Below are positions 28,801 through 36,351 of a stretch of DNA of 64,000 nucleotides, piece after piece. The stretch spans positions 248,001-312,000 of the forward strand of contig NZ_BAABIA010000002.1 of assembly GCF_039542385.1 (NCBI RefSeq), written 5' to 3'. Origin of the DNA: Prosthecobacter algae. GTDB taxonomy: Bacteria > Verrucomicrobiota > Verrucomicrobiia > Verrucomicrobiales > Verrucomicrobiaceae. Below the pieces are notes generated by a model. It had not been told where the DNA came from, searched no databases, and saw only the letters and a list, made by a program, of their open reading frames with translations. The stretch's first letter is position 1, and every line of letters begins with the position of its first letter. The translations under genes were made by a program, and so were the position numbers.

Positions 28801-30343
28801 CATGCTCCACCAAGCCGTCGAAGAACAATGCCGTTTGAATCGGGGGGTTGACCGGATCCATCTGTACTACAGCCGTCACAGGCGAACTGCGGGGAGCCAG
28901 GCCGTCATTGTCCGTGGCGCGTGCCGTATAAATATAACGGCCACCGGCAAGATCTGTCTCCTGGACGGAATAAGGGGCCTCAGTATCCACCCCAATGTAG
29001 GTGCCGTTCCGGAAGAACTCCACCTGGGCCACATTGCCATTAAAGTCAGAGGCATCGGCCGTCACCGCGAAGGTAGCAGGACTGGTATAGACCTGCCCCT
29101 CCGTCGGTGAGGTCACAAACACTTCAGGCAGGACAGGGGCGGCAAAAAATGCAAAGCTGAACATGTCCTCTTTAGCGGCTGCACCGCCCTGGAGCACAGG
29201 CAGAGTCGAATCATTGATGATGTCCCGGCTCTCAATCACATACCGGCTGTTCGCCGCATCCCACTGATAGGACACGATGTTGTCCATGTTGTTCAAGGCA
29301 CCGCCTTCGGGACTGATGAGCAGCGTCCCTGTGGCCGGGCTGCCTCCGGTAATCTTCAGATACCACCGCCCGTCTACAGTGACACCGTCAACAACGCTCC
29401 TTTCAATCTGAAAAACACCCCCAGCAACATCGGTGGTTGCGTCATTGTTCACACGGCCCAGCGCCAGCAAGCCATCCGTGCCCACCTTGTTCACCGGCAA
29501 ATAGACAAAGGTCACAGGGTCTTGCTCCGTCTCAGGACGGGCGAGACTCGGACTACTGGTACCGTTGTCACGGATGTGAAGACGCCAGTTGACCGGCTCT
29601 CCCGTAATTTCGTCATTCTGCACCACAGAGGAGGCGTAATTGTCCTCGTTTTTGGCATGGTTCACCAGCACGATGCCATTGGCAGGCGTGGCGGTGGGAT
29701 CCACCGTGCGCAGGTCCAACTGAGTCACCCCAGAACCGATGTCAACGAGGTTGGCACTGAGACCCAGGCCCGGACTGCCATTGAAACGGTTCAGTGGCAG
29801 GCCATTGCCGCGGTCGCCGATCCACCCCGTGCCTCCCAGCCACTTGTCATAAGGGAAGTAACCAAAAGAGACGTTTGCATTGACCTCCGAACCCTGCGCG
29901 GCCCGCGCCATGGCGAAGAAATATGCAGTCGGAGGATCTGTCCCCGTCGCCGTAGCCACTGAAACGGTGGGATAAAAAATGCCGAATGCATCGCCCACAG
30001 AACTGTTGTCGCGACCATTTTCAGACACGGAAGCGATGAGAGTCCCTGAGGTAAAATCGTTCTCATTGAGAAAGCTGATGCCGTAATCCCCACGATTGGA
30101 GGCAAAAGTCACCGGCTCCCAGCGCAGCGTGCTGCCAGGGCCACGGGTCATCGTGATCGAGGTAGTCGTGTTCAGGTTGTCATTCTGGCGGATCTGCAAA
30201 GTGCCAAACTGCGTGGATGGCGGCGGCGGCAGATCCTGAGCCACCGAAGATGATGGCAACAAAGCCAGAAGGACTGCCATCGCCAGCCAGAAGGCAAGGC
30301 ATACACGGGTTTCAGCAGCGATCGAAGTTCTTGGGGGGCTCAT
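22886..30343 (-). CDS. Giant secreted multidomain protein with 5'-nucleotidase-like module (2485 aa)
   Basis: Paralogue of the next gene and probably first gene of the operon. Signal peptide to about residue 35 (SSSVAQ). Modules: shared N-terminal domain 36-400; Ig-like 401-498; LamG-like 500-745; Ig-like 763-852; LTD 853-1030; Calx-beta-like 1044-1155; LTD 1155-1340; 5'-nucleotidase-like 1350-2012; calcium loop DSDGDGLTDIEE; putative Ig fold 2034-2115; conserved C-terminal module to 2485. It lacks the choice-of-anchor I propeller found in the 2939-aa protein: the second LTD passes straight into the phosphoesterase. It carries the same altered metal-site motifs (DAQG, GHHE, GSET). Separated by 41 bp from the downstream giant gene. 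Probably exported across both membranes; function unproven. Confidence 0.85.
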   Translation of the reverse strand: MSPPRTSIAAETRVCLAFWLAMAVLLALLPSSSVAQDLPPPPSTQFGTLQIRQNDNLNTTTSITMTRGPGSTLRWEPVTFASNRGDYGISFLNENDFTSGTLIASVSENGRDNSSVGDAFGIFYPTVSVATATGTDPPTAYFFAMARAAQGSEVNANVSFGYFPYDKWLGGTGWIGDRGNGLPLNRFNGSPGLGLSANLVDIGSGVTQLDLRTVDPTATPANGIVLVNHAKNEDNYASSVVQNDEITGEPVNWRLHIRDNGTSSPSLARPETEQDPVTFVYLPVNKVGTDGLLALGRVNNDATTDVAGGVFQIERSVVDGVTVDGRWYLKITGGSPATGTLLISPEGGALNNMDNIVSYQWDAANSRYVIESRDIINDSTLPVLQGGAAAKEDMFSFAFFAAPVLPEVFVTSPTEGQVYTSPATFAVTADASDFNGNVAQVEFFRNGTYIGVDTEAPYSVQETDLAGGRYIYTARATDNDGLAPRSSPVTAVVQMDPVNPPIQTALFFDGLVEHVATNPAPQLGVGGPPTKGLTLECWFRKEGLGATASSGVGGIVVQPLFAKGRGESDNNNTDTNYLVGITQDGLLCADFEAFPTPGVVAGGANFPIFGTHEPVQDGRWYHAAVTYDGEVGGWKLFLDGVQVATRSTPPGAMPRYDSNHRFAIGAALNTAGQRAGSFFGAIDEVRVWNYARSAADIASTKDSSVVTAAGLVGRFGLDEATGVNVTSSVDGLVGQVRGPVDGGGLPVAGWQPLWVAGAPLTNQAPSLVLNTPKSNQVFRSATPILISATAGDLDGNVVKVEFFDDETKLAELTSAPYQFLWSPAQAGTRVIRAVATDDDGAVAAQMVNITVITPSDLLLTELHSNPSGTAPVGVGDYWELTNFGSTTISLAGYTWHDSGRNRNAALAWAFPEGTSLAPGESIVFTPADSAVFRTWWGLPPTTRVLQSVGAPGLGLNDGVVLYDSAGAEVFYFSYAAGGFTRSNGQPSLGGHAGASAGGLATEALVWDPNSGRGLPRYMAASSGVNGGVQASAGTDVGSPGGSGGTGVDPATLLLLKVAPATFSEGAGAAAAVGTVERYGDVAADLTVQIVSGDASEATVPVSVVIQAGQSAATFEVSAVNDILADGTQQVLLTATAPGVSLASATLSVQDDGDVAPPTLFVTEIHSSPSDALGAADYWELTNHGTATVNLSGYTWDDESRSFVEGQAWAFPNGTSIAAGESIIITTADPAAFRTWWGLEPTVQVVQTVDAPGLGQNDGIALFDNTGRELFFVSYAAQGFLRPDGSAALGGHAGVSGGGATTDALVWDVPSGVISPRYVSARVGTYQAFQAPGATDIGSPGRGAATVPVSYTLQLLHFSDAQGSLLAPQTAPNLAALVDAFDQDYANTLIVSGGDSFLPGSFLSAGADPALNAVASVAATATGRPDLAIHNLIGVEAAILGHHEWDLGSAVLANALQPAGAWVGAQFPLLSLNLDFSADSQLSGLVTTIPLDTDDSLVPEASTVKGRLVPVTVVNKGGEKIGLIGVTTQLLASLTNLEGTVVKGGNSVNLDVLAAQIQPSINELSSEGVSKIVLLSHLNDLALERALAVKLADVDIIVAAGSETRLGDSDDTAVVFPGHEATFEDTYPLLAEDRNGTPLLIVNTDSEYSYLGRLVVDFDLEGRLITSSLPDRLPENGAYAATAANVAAAWGVAEANLTTTAFAAGTKGAQVKQVTDAVQAVMTAKDSIVYGYSAVYLEGAAPSVRSQETNLGNLVADANQQAVRGIVGGNEAIVSLKHAGGITGPVGSINGQGGVAEKGPTLANAAVGKPAGAISKLDIENALRGNQKLMVFETTPAGLKAILEHGVSQGTNQVQFPQLGGVQFAWDPDLAVGSRVLSIALLKDDGSAGTPIYKAGNLGSGLLPGAPSVIQVVTLNGLANGEAGYPMKANGENFRYVLGDGTLGAVVSEGLDYTAVAQVPVNGLSEQESLAEHVQNRHGNLAQAYRVEESGAQQDTRTQNVNVRADTVPPVTGADSDGDGLTDIEEIMLGGNPTTRLRVGERVNLNLGLYAQAGQTLKMVGRLPPGLTFNATTGRLTGVLGGTAALYDLQLQVLVGGKIVKTIIVPLVVEAFPARLLGSYEALLETATDLPQGIVRVTVTQSGLWSATLDLRGTARRSSKGSFELMSGSRQVSLPMVFKSSRTTPEVTVQMILDIDSPQVTGTHAGTASNGAVRGMRMATFGASPPTTRRMNVVLDAGTQDGVAYPAGLGWAKGTVTNKGAVNLAGELGDGQKMTLSLRLGVTGQSLAWVQPYKNKVDSYFGGVLPVPNVGQPAAMTPALESGTIWFKAADAKELSYDTGFAAPLPVSVIATAFDPVKTVVELETLLGLTASTLNVEIEGAGLSSTTGVPIVLPTAFKLATTFSLTTFAPVNGPPVPWTGKINKADGGLTGALTLPASANTLPGKAAATGILLRGLTDGTVGGGIVRVPVPGKKGQFRTASLLLQR
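24269..26296. repeat. 2-kb near-identical direct repeat, copy 2 (in the 2485-aa gene)
   Basis: Partner of the block at 15411-17438, same orientation, 2028 bp, no net insertions or deletions. Outside the block the two genes are clearly homologous only at protein level, so the block is younger than, or has been homogenised since, the gene duplication. Confidence 0.93.
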
Positions 30344-30785
30344 AGTGACGAGCCGCCATACAAAGCACCACGAAAGCCTTTGGCGATGTGATTAGCGTGA
30401 CGAAATTGACGATCAACAGGTTACAGTTTTTTCACACTTCATGTTAACGTGTTGGCACCACCCAAACCTAACAAACTATGCAACATGATAACATTCTGTT
30501 TCCGCCGATTCTGCCAGGGTGTTTTGTCTCTGGGTCACATCACCTGCGGATGACTCTTTGTGTTCCTACCTCGCTGCCGCTGCACAGTATTGCGCCCGTC
30601 ATTACTTCTCAGACCCGCTTTTTACAATCGGTCTGGCCACTCCTTCGAGTTCCATTTGCAATTTCTTTGGCAGAGATGCTGTCCTCTCACCAAAAAAAAC
30701 GCGCCGATGATTTTAATCCGCAGCGTTCCCGCTTGAAGTGATGCAGCCCGTTTTCCTGCCTTTTGTCTCCCCCTGATTTTCAAGG
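30344..30785. other. 442-bp non-coding region upstream of the giant-protein operon
   Basis: Locally AT-richer than its surroundings. It should contain the promoter for the operon starting at 30343 (minus strand) within about 30344-30480, but I see no convincing -35/-10 pair. An 87-codon open frame on the plus strand (30478-30741) has no coding character and was rejected. The part next to the tRNA genes shows no clear terminator. Confidence 0.5.
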
Positions 30786-30860
<75 letters not shown>

Positions 30861-30874
30861 GTGTGTTATTTTTA

Positions 30875-30949
30875 TGGCTCCTGAGGTAGGGTTCGAACCT
30901 ACGACCTAGTGGTTAACAGCCACCCGCTCTACCGCTGAGCTACTCAGGA
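30875..30949 (-). tRNA. tRNA-Asn (GTT)
   Basis: 75 nt. Acceptor TCCTGAG/CTCAGGA, discriminator G, encoded CCA, D-arm GCTC/GAGC, anticodon GTT within CTGTTAA, and T-loop TTCGAAC. It lies 14 bp upstream of tRNA-Met on the same strand, so both are probably one transcript. The metal-transport operon ends about 100 bp before it on the same strand. Confidence 0.96.
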
Positions 30950-31053
30950 GTGTGGTTCCGTTCTTGTGAAACGGGCCGCCATTCTGCACTGCCAGGGCGC
31001 ATCTGGCAAGCGATTGTTTTATGTTTCACGCTTCTGGGGAAGGATGACCAGAT

Positions 31054-31899
31054 TCAGGCCTCCCTGCCCCGAAGTCCCCTCCGGCTGGCGATCAATCCAT
31101 GCCGGGGCGCAAAAATGAAGGCCAGGACGAAAAACAGGGCCTGGGCCAGCACGATGCAGGCACCAGTAGAGCCATTGATGAAAAAACTCACGTAAACGCC
31201 CAGGCAGCTCGCCAGCACGGAGGAGGCGGCCGCGAGGGTGAGCATCCAGTCGAAACGATCCGTCAGCAGCCGGGCGGTGCAGCCGGGGGTCACCAGCATG
31301 GCCACCACCAGAATGATGCCCACCGCCTGCATGGAGGCCACAATGGTGGCGGCCAGTAGAGAGAGAAAGACATAGTAGATGGCCCGCGTGTTCAGGCCGA
31401 TGGCGCTGGCATGCGAGGGATCGAAACAAAAAAGCAGCAGGTCTTTTCGCAAAAGCAGGAGGATGATCAGCGTGAGCGAGGCGGTGACCACAGTCTGGAT
31501 CATGTCATCGCGCTCGATGCCGAGCACGTTGCCGAACAAGATGTGATTCAAATGCAACTCGGACTGCACTTTGGAAAACATCACCAAGCCGAGGGCAAAG
31601 AGGCCAGTGAAGACGATGCCCATGACGGTGTCCTCCTTGATGCGGCTGTTGGCCTTGATCCAGCCGGTGGCCGTAGCACAGAGCAGGCCCGAGGCGAAGG
31701 CCCCGATAGGCAACGGCAGCCCAGCTAGGTAGGCCAGTACCACTCCGGGAAGGACGGCGTGAGAGATGGCATCCCCCATCAGCGACCAGCCCTTGAGCAC
31801 TAGGTAGCAGGACAGCACGGCGCAAACGGCCCCGACGAGCGCCGCGACCAGCAGCGCCTCGTTCATGAAGCTGTAAAGAAAGGGCTCGTACCAGCTCAT
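31054..31899 (-). CDS. Metal ABC transporter permease (second, MntD/TroD-like)
   Basis: 281-aa polytopic permease of the ABC-3 family that imports Mn, Zn or Fe. The start at 31899 (MSWYEPF) overlaps the stop of the upstream permease gene as ATGA; the frame extends further upstream but that part lies inside the other gene. Family motifs include [19 protein letters not shown] near residue 35 and the conserved GLNTR and VAMLVTPG segments. About eight hydrophobic helices. It is homologous to the upstream permease, and the two probably form a heterodimer. Last gene of the operon. Confidence 0.92.
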   Translation of the reverse strand: MSWYEPFLYSFMNEALLVAALVGAVCAVLSCYLVLKGWSLMGDAISHAVLPGVVLAYLAGLPLPIGAFASGLLCATATGWIKANSRIKEDTVMGIVFTGLFALGLVMFSKVQSELHLNHILFGNVLGIERDDMIQTVVTASLTLIILLLLRKDLLLFCFDPSHASAIGLNTRAIYYVFLSLLAATIVASMQAVGIILVVAMLVTPGCTARLLTDRFDWMLTLAAASSVLASCLGVYVSFFINGSTGACIVLAQALFFVLAFIFAPRHGLIASRRGLRGREA

Positions 31900-32747
31900 G
31901 ACAGGGAGGCTAGTTGACGTTGTGTGCGGGCAGCCAGCAGACCATGCTTGGGGGCCAGGACGAGAGCGGTCAGAAACACGGCCGTCTGCAATACGACGAT
32001 GCAGCCACCGGTGGAGCCATTCAGGTAATAGCTGGCATAGGCCCCAGTGACGCCGCAGAAAACACCCGTGCCGGTGGCGATGCCTAGCATTTTGCCAAAG
32101 CGATCCGTCAGCAGATAAGCCGTGGCACCTGGGGTCACGAGCATGGCCACGACTAGACATGCGCCCACGGTTTGCAGGGCCGCGACGGCGGTGGCCGAAA
32201 GCAGGGCGAGAAGGAGGAAGTGCAGAAAGCGGGTATTCAGCCCGATGCTGCGCGCGTGGGTTTCATCAAAGCAGTAGAGCAGCAGGTCCTTCCACTTCAG
32301 TCCCAGGATCAGAATGGCAATGGCTGAGATGATGAGTACCTGAAGGATGTCCGGATCCGAGATGGCAAGGATATTGCCAAAGATGATGGTGCGTAGATTG
32401 AGGTTGCTCGGGTAAAGCGTGAGCAGCAGCAGGCCCGCCGCAAAGAAGGTGGTGAAGACGACGCCAATGACGGCATCCTCCCGCAAGCGCGAATTGGCCT
32501 TCACCCAGCCCATGCCCAGGGCGGCCAGCACCCCTGCGATGAATGCACCGACAGAGAAAGGCAGCCCGGCCATCCAGGCCAGCGAAACACCCGGCACCAC
32601 CGCATGGGAAAGGGCATCCCCCATCAGCGACCAGCCTTTGAGCGTGATGAAGCAGGACAGAAAAGCGCACACCCCGCCGATGAGGCCGCTGACGAGGATG
32701 GCCTTGACCATGTACTCGTAGTGAAAGGGGGTGAGGAGTTCGTTCAT
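31896..32747 (-). CDS. Metal ABC transporter permease (first, MntC/TroC-like)
   Basis: 283-aa ABC-3 family permease with the same landmarks: [19 protein letters not shown] near residue 37, GLNTR near 190 and [17 protein letters not shown] near 215. Its start overlaps the stop of the ATPase gene (ATGA) and its stop overlaps the next permease start, so ATPase and both permeases are translationally coupled. Two different permeases plus one ATPase is the arrangement of TroABCD/MntABCD and PsaABC-like manganese systems. Confidence 0.93.
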   Translation of the reverse strand: MNELLTPFHYEYMVKAILVSGLIGGVCAFLSCFITLKGWSLMGDALSHAVVPGVSLAWMAGLPFSVGAFIAGVLAALGMGWVKANSRLREDAVIGVVFTTFFAAGLLLLTLYPSNLNLRTIIFGNILAISDPDILQVLIISAIAILILGLKWKDLLLYCFDETHARSIGLNTRFLHFLLLALLSATAVAALQTVGACLVVAMLVTPGATAYLLTDRFGKMLGIATGTGVFCGVTGAYASYYLNGSTGGCIVVLQTAVFLTALVLAPKHGLLAARTQRQLASLS

Positions 32748-33652
32748 TCCCCCACCTCCTTGGCCCGTTCCCGCACGAGGTTTTCGCGCCCCTGGCGGTC
32801 AGTGTATTCCAGGTGCCCATCTTTGCCAAAGACGAGCGGGCGCTCATCATCGGAGAGGAGCTTCACCGTGCGGCCGTCGTGCTCCTGAATGGTGGACTGT
32901 TCGAAGTGGAACTGGCGCAGCACACCACCAAAGGCATGAGTGAGATTTTTCTCTGTGAAGACTTGGTCTGTCGGCCCGTAGGCAAGGACGGTGCGGTTGA
33001 TGAGGACGACCTGGTCGCAAAATTCAGGCACGCTGCCCAAGTTGTGCGTGGAGACCAGGATGATGTGCCCTTCCTCACGCAAAGAGCGCAGCAGTTCTAT
33101 AATGGCAGTCTCTGTTTGCACATCCACGCCGGTGAAGGGCTCGTCCAGCATCATGATGCGCCCCTTCTGGGCGAGGGCGCGGGCCAGGAAGACACGCTTT
33201 TTCTGCCCGCCGGAGAGCTCGCCGATCTGGCGTTCCTTGAATCCCTCCATGCCCACACGCTCCAGGCTTTCCTGGACGATGCGCTTGTCCTCCGCCCGGG
33301 GGATGCGCATGAAGTTCATGTGGCCGTAACGTCCCATCATCACCACATCCCAAACGCTGACGGGGAAAGTCCAGTCCACCTCCTCACTCTGGGGCACATA
33401 GGCCACCAGCTTGTTGCGGCGGGCCACGGCGACGCTGTCCCCGGCGATGCGCACCTGTCCTTTGGCTGGCTTGAGGAAGCCCATGATGGACTTGAAAAGC
33501 GTGCTCTTGCCGCTGCCATTCACCCCCACCAGCGCGCAGATGGTCCCGGCCTGGAGAGTGAAGGAGGCATCCCGCAGCGCAATGTGCCCGTTTGCGTAGG
33601 CCACGGTGACATCGGCAACTTCGACAGAGATCGGCGGGGGGACGGCAGACAT
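32744..33652 (-). CDS. Metal ABC transporter ATP-binding protein (MntB/TroB-like)
   Basis: 302-aa ABC ATPase. Walker [10 protein letters not shown] at residues 43-51, Q-loop [13 protein letters not shown] near 90, signature LSGGQKKRV near 144, Walker [10 protein letters not shown] near 165, and switch His in STHNLG near 200. The [20 protein letters not shown] stretch is typical of Mn/Fe (TroB/SitB) ATPases rather than ZnuC. The C-terminal extension of about 60 aa is longer than usual. The gene starts 6 bp after the receptor gene. Confidence 0.93.
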   Translation of the reverse strand: MSAVPPPISVEVADVTVAYANGHIALRDASFTLQAGTICALVGVNGSGKSTLFKSIMGFLKPAKGQVRIAGDSVAVARRNKLVAYVPQSEEVDWTFPVSVWDVVMMGRYGHMNFMRIPRAEDKRIVQESLERVGMEGFKERQIGELSGGQKKRVFLARALAQKGRIMMLDEPFTGVDVQTETAIIELLRSLREEGHIILVSTHNLGSVPEFCDQVVLINRTVLAYGPTDQVFTEKNLTHAFGGVLRQFHFEQSTIQEHDGRTVKLLSDDERPLVFGKDGHLEYTDRQGRENLVRERAKEVGE

Positions 33653-33658
33653 GGAGGA

Positions 33659-34558
33659 TCAGGGAGCGGTGAATGCCTTCACGATGGTGTCGGCATTGTA
33701 TTGCAGCAATTTCAGATACGTGGGTGCCGGACCTTCGTTGCCTGTCAATGAATCCACATAGAGCACGCCGCCATAACGTGCACCCGTTTCCTTGGCCACT
33801 TGGCGCATGGCTTTATCACTGACGGTGCTTTCGGAAAAGACCACGGGGATGCGCTTGGCACGCACGGTGTCCATGACCTTCTGCACCTGCTGGGGGGTGC
33901 CTTCTTCATCGGCATTGATGGGCCAGAGATAGAGCTCTTTCATGGCGTAGTTGCGGGTCAGATAAGAGAAGGCTCCCTCGCAGCTTACGAGCCAGCGTTG
34001 CTCCGCAGGCAGGGTCTCCAGCTTTTTTCGCACGGGTTCGTCCACCGCCTTCAGCTTTTCAGTGTAGGCAGCGGCATTGGCATTGTAAGCTGCCTCGTTG
34101 GAGGGGTCGATTTTCACCAGGGCCCGGCGGATGTTCTCGACATAAACCACGGCGTTGGCAGGGGACATCCAGGAATGCGGGTTGGGCTTGCCCGTGTAGG
34201 GGCCTTCACCGATGCCGATGGGCTCGATGCCCTCGGTGAGCACCGCACTAGGCACGTCCTTCACCTGCTGGAGGAATTTTTCAAACCAGCGTTCCAGCCC
34301 CATGCCGTTCCACAGCACCAGATCGGCGCGCTGGGCCTTCACCAGGTCCAGAGGGGTAGGCTCATAGTCATGGATCTCCGCACCCGGTTTGGTGATGGAT
34401 TCCACGATGGCCACATCCCCGGCCACATTTTGGGCCATGTCCTGGATGATGGTGAAGGTGGTGAGGATGCGTTTGGGACCACCCTTGGCCGGTGTGGAGG
34501 AGGGACCGCAGGAAGCCAGAGAGGCTGCCAAGAGAAGGAGGAAGAAGCGATGTTTCAT
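33659..34558 (-). CDS. Metal-binding lipoprotein receptor (ZnuA/PsaA/MntC family)
   Basis: 299-aa cluster A-I solute-binding protein. Lipobox LASC with Cys17 gives membrane anchoring. The four metal ligands of the Mn/Fe receptors are all present: H63 (EIHDYEP), H128 (NPHSWMSP), E194 (CEGAFSYL) and D269 (YVDSLTG). The Glu at the third position and the absence of a His-rich loop favour manganese or iron over zinc. Located between the outer-membrane protein gene and the ATPase gene. Confidence 0.93.
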   Translation of the reverse strand: MKHRFFLLLLAASLASCGPSSTPAKGGPKRILTTFTIIQDMAQNVAGDVAIVESITKPGAEIHDYEPTPLDLVKAQRADLVLWNGMGLERWFEKFLQQVKDVPSAVLTEGIEPIGIGEGPYTGKPNPHSWMSPANAVVYVENIRRALVKIDPSNEAAYNANAAAYTEKLKAVDEPVRKKLETLPAEQRWLVSCEGAFSYLTRNYAMKELYLWPINADEEGTPQQVQKVMDTVRAKRIPVVFSESTVSDKAMRQVAKETGARYGGVLYVDSLTGNEGPAPTYLKLLQYNADTIVKAFTAP

Positions 34559-34569
34559 GGTGGCAAAAA

Positions 34570-35409
34570 TTAGAAGCGGAAGCTCACGCCGGAAAAGACG
34601 CCAAAGTCAGGGGCAGGACGGTTCAACCCGATGCGTACGCCCGCATCGAAGACCAGATTATCTGTCACGGCCAGGGTCAGCCCCGCATCAAAAAGGGCCA
34701 TGTAATTGGCATCCTCTCCAGCGATGCCGACCAGCTCCAGGTACATGCCCAGAATCTCCGTGAGGCCGAAACCGAGGGTGGCGGAATGCAGGAATTCCAG
34801 ATCCTGGCCTCCCGTCTCCACGTCATGCACGATGTCCATCTGCGCCATCAGGCCGAGATTCAGGCGCTCGGTGAGGCTCACAGAAAAGGGGACAATCAAG
34901 CCGCCCTCCCAGACTTCGGAACTCAGCTCCGACCCGGTGGGAATGGTGACATAAGGCATCAGGGCCAGGGCAGTCTGCCCGGAATCGTTGCCCCAGAGGT
35001 TTTTCTTCAGCCGCACGGTCACATCCCCGAAACCTGAGAACCGATCCGACTGGGAGCCTGACTTCAGCCGCACTTCCTGATAGCTGTTGAAGACGACCTG
35101 GAGATCCACATCTGGAGAAAGACCCGCCTTGAGATTCATCTGCCCCAGCACCCAGGATTCCACCTGCTCCCCCTCAAAGCTGTCGCGCTCGTAATCGAAG
35201 AAGCTCATCTCCACCTGAAACATCCCGGCTGGCACGGTGATGGGAGACTCGGTCGTGTCGGGGCGGTCCGTGCTCATAGGCCGGATCTCGGTCGCGGAGG
35301 GCGAAAGCAGCGGCGGCGAACCCGCGTGACCGAAGGCTGCCGTGAGCAGCAGGAGTGAGATGCGAACGATATTGGCTGACATGATAATGTTAGGTGTGAC
35401 TAATTTCAT
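34570..35409 (-). CDS. Outer-membrane beta-barrel protein in the metal-import operon
   Basis: 279 aa from 35409; an ATG at 35382 gives a shorter, cleaner signal peptide ending near FGHAG and is equally possible. The mature protein starts with RPDTTESPITVPAG and continues as alternating amphipathic beta strands to a C-terminal Phe (SGVSFRF), like the 'transporter' barrels related to the phenol-degradation MetA family. It is the promoter-proximal gene, directly behind the putative MntR operator. I infer that it passes Mn2+ or a Mn complex across the outer membrane. The barrel prediction is from residue pattern only. Confidence 0.75.
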   Translation of the reverse strand: MKLVTPNIIMSANIVRISLLLLTAAFGHAGSPPLLSPSATEIRPMSTDRPDTTESPITVPAGMFQVEMSFFDYERDSFEGEQVESWVLGQMNLKAGLSPDVDLQVVFNSYQEVRLKSGSQSDRFSGFGDVTVRLKKNLWGNDSGQTALALMPYVTIPTGSELSSEVWEGGLIVPFSVSLTERLNLGLMAQMDIVHDVETGGQDLEFLHSATLGFGLTEILGMYLELVGIAGEDANYMALFDAGLTLAVTDNLVFDAGVRIGLNRPAPDFGVFSGVSFRF

Positions 35410-35410
35410 C

Positions 35411-35420
35411 AGCCTAGGCT
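35411..35420. promoter_or_regulatory. 10-bp palindrome next to the start of the metal-import operon
   Basis: AGCCTAGGCT, a perfect palindrome sharing the AGCC...GGCT core with the longer inverted repeat 13 bp further upstream. It could be a second, half-length repressor contact. It overlaps the ribosome-binding region if the upstream start at 35409 is used. Confidence 0.5.
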
Positions 35421-35432
35421 ACTTCACAACTC

Positions 35433-35456
35433 AAAAGTTAGCCCAGGCTAACTTTT
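35433..35456. promoter_or_regulatory. Putative MntR operator
   Basis: Perfect inverted repeat with 11-bp arms (AAAAGTTAGCC / GGCTAACTTTT) around a 2-bp centre. It lies between the metal-import operon (minus strand) and mntR (plus strand). Size, symmetry and the TTAGCC core resemble DtxR/MntR-family operators. It would let MntR with Mn2+ repress both the importer and itself. The binding assignment is inference from position and form. Confidence 0.75.
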
Positions 35457-35516
35457 GTTTCCATGCCTGTCAGAAATCCATTTTTCCTTCCCTCTGCCTG
35501 ATGTATGGGTTTGGCG

Positions 35517-35963
35517 ATGCCCGCCAAGCGCAAAGAAACCACCGCCCACGTCCACTCCCCGGCCATTGAGGACTACCTGGAACAGATCCACAATTTGATC
35601 GAGGGGAAGGGCTATGCACGGGTGGTGGACATCGCGCAAAATCTGAGCATCTCCCAGGCCAGTGTGACCAATATGATCCAGAAACTGGACGCTGAAGGTT
35701 ACCTTGTTTACGAACGTTACCGTGGCGTGGTGCTGACCGAGGAGGGGCGCAAAATCGGCCAGGAGATCGCCCGCCGCCATGAGGTGCTGACCCGTCTTTT
35801 GTCCACCTTTGGCCTGGATGCAGAAACGGTGCACCACGATGTGGAAGGTATGGAGCACCACATCAGCCGCCAGACATTGGACGTGCTGACGCTGCTGATG
35901 GAGGAACTGGAGGGAAACCCAGACTTGCTGAAGAAGCTGAAACGCAAGATGACCCGCCCGTGA
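35517..35963 (+). CDS. mntR: Manganese-responsive repressor MntR (DtxR family)
   Basis: 148 aa from the ATG at 35517 (an in-frame ATG at 35505 adds four residues). Winged helix-turn-helix in residues 15-75 with KGYARVVDIAQNLSISQASVTNM, then a helical dimerisation/metal domain, with no C-terminal SH3-like domain, as in MntR rather than DtxR/IdeR. All six metal ligands of Bacillus subtilis MntR have equivalents at a constant offset of 11: D19, E22, H88, E110, E113 and H114 (motif DVEGMEHH). The regulator senses cytoplasmic Mn2+ and represses import genes; the divergent importer and the inverted repeat fit this role. Confidence 0.94.
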   Translation: MPAKRKETTAHVHSPAIEDYLEQIHNLIEGKGYARVVDIAQNLSISQASVTNMIQKLDAEGYLVYERYRGVVLTEEGRKIGQEIARRHEVLTRLLSTFGLDAETVHHDVEGMEHHISRQTLDVLTLLMEELEGNPDLLKKLKRKMTRP

Positions 35964-36027
35964 AAACGAACTTATTCGTGATGATTTAAGCCTTGGTGTC
36001 TGGCCGCCGCTGTGCATCATAGGAGTC

Positions 36028-36306
36028 ATGAAACTTCCTATCCTCATCCTCATCATCGCGACTGTCGGACTGGCACTGACAAATCCCACGGAGGCTGAAT
36101 TCCGCGAACACGTGCGCCAGAAGGCTGGCATCGCAGGCACGGTGGGCCTGGCCGTGGCAGATATGGTCTCCGGCGGAAAGCAGGGGGCCATTCAGCGCCA
36201 AAACTACATCGTCGCCAGCAAGTTTTATGTGGGCGGTGACGGCGTACTTCCTCGCGAAGAGCTCGCCTGGGGCGTGGCCGGCAAGTTTATCGAGATCAAG
36301 AAGTAG
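36028..36306 (+). CDS. DUF4359-like small secreted or membrane protein
   Basis: 92 aa. One hydrophobic N-terminal helix (LPILILIIATVGLALTNP) acts as signal or anchor. The TNPTEAEFREHV segment directly after it and the C-terminal YVGGDGVLPREELAWGVAGKFI match the layout of DUF4359 proteins, whose function is unknown. The plus-strand gene follows mntR by 64 bp; no functional link to metal regulation is evident. Confidence 0.7.
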   Translation: MKLPILILIIATVGLALTNPTEAEFREHVRQKAGIAGTVGLAVADMVSGGKQGAIQRQNYIVASKFYVGGDGVLPREELAWGVAGKFIEIKK

Positions 36307-36351
36307 TCTCCCTGGACGCAAGAAGTGCCCCTCCAAGCGCGACAGGTTCTG

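Noticed and set aside
30478-30741. 87-codon plus-strand open frame upstream of the giant operon
   Set aside because: No ribosome site, no domain or codon bias, and composition typical of non-coding sequence.
31900-32160. 87-codon upstream extension of the second metal permease
   Set aside because: It lies within the first permease gene in another frame; the ATGA overlap at 31899 and the family N-terminus define the start.
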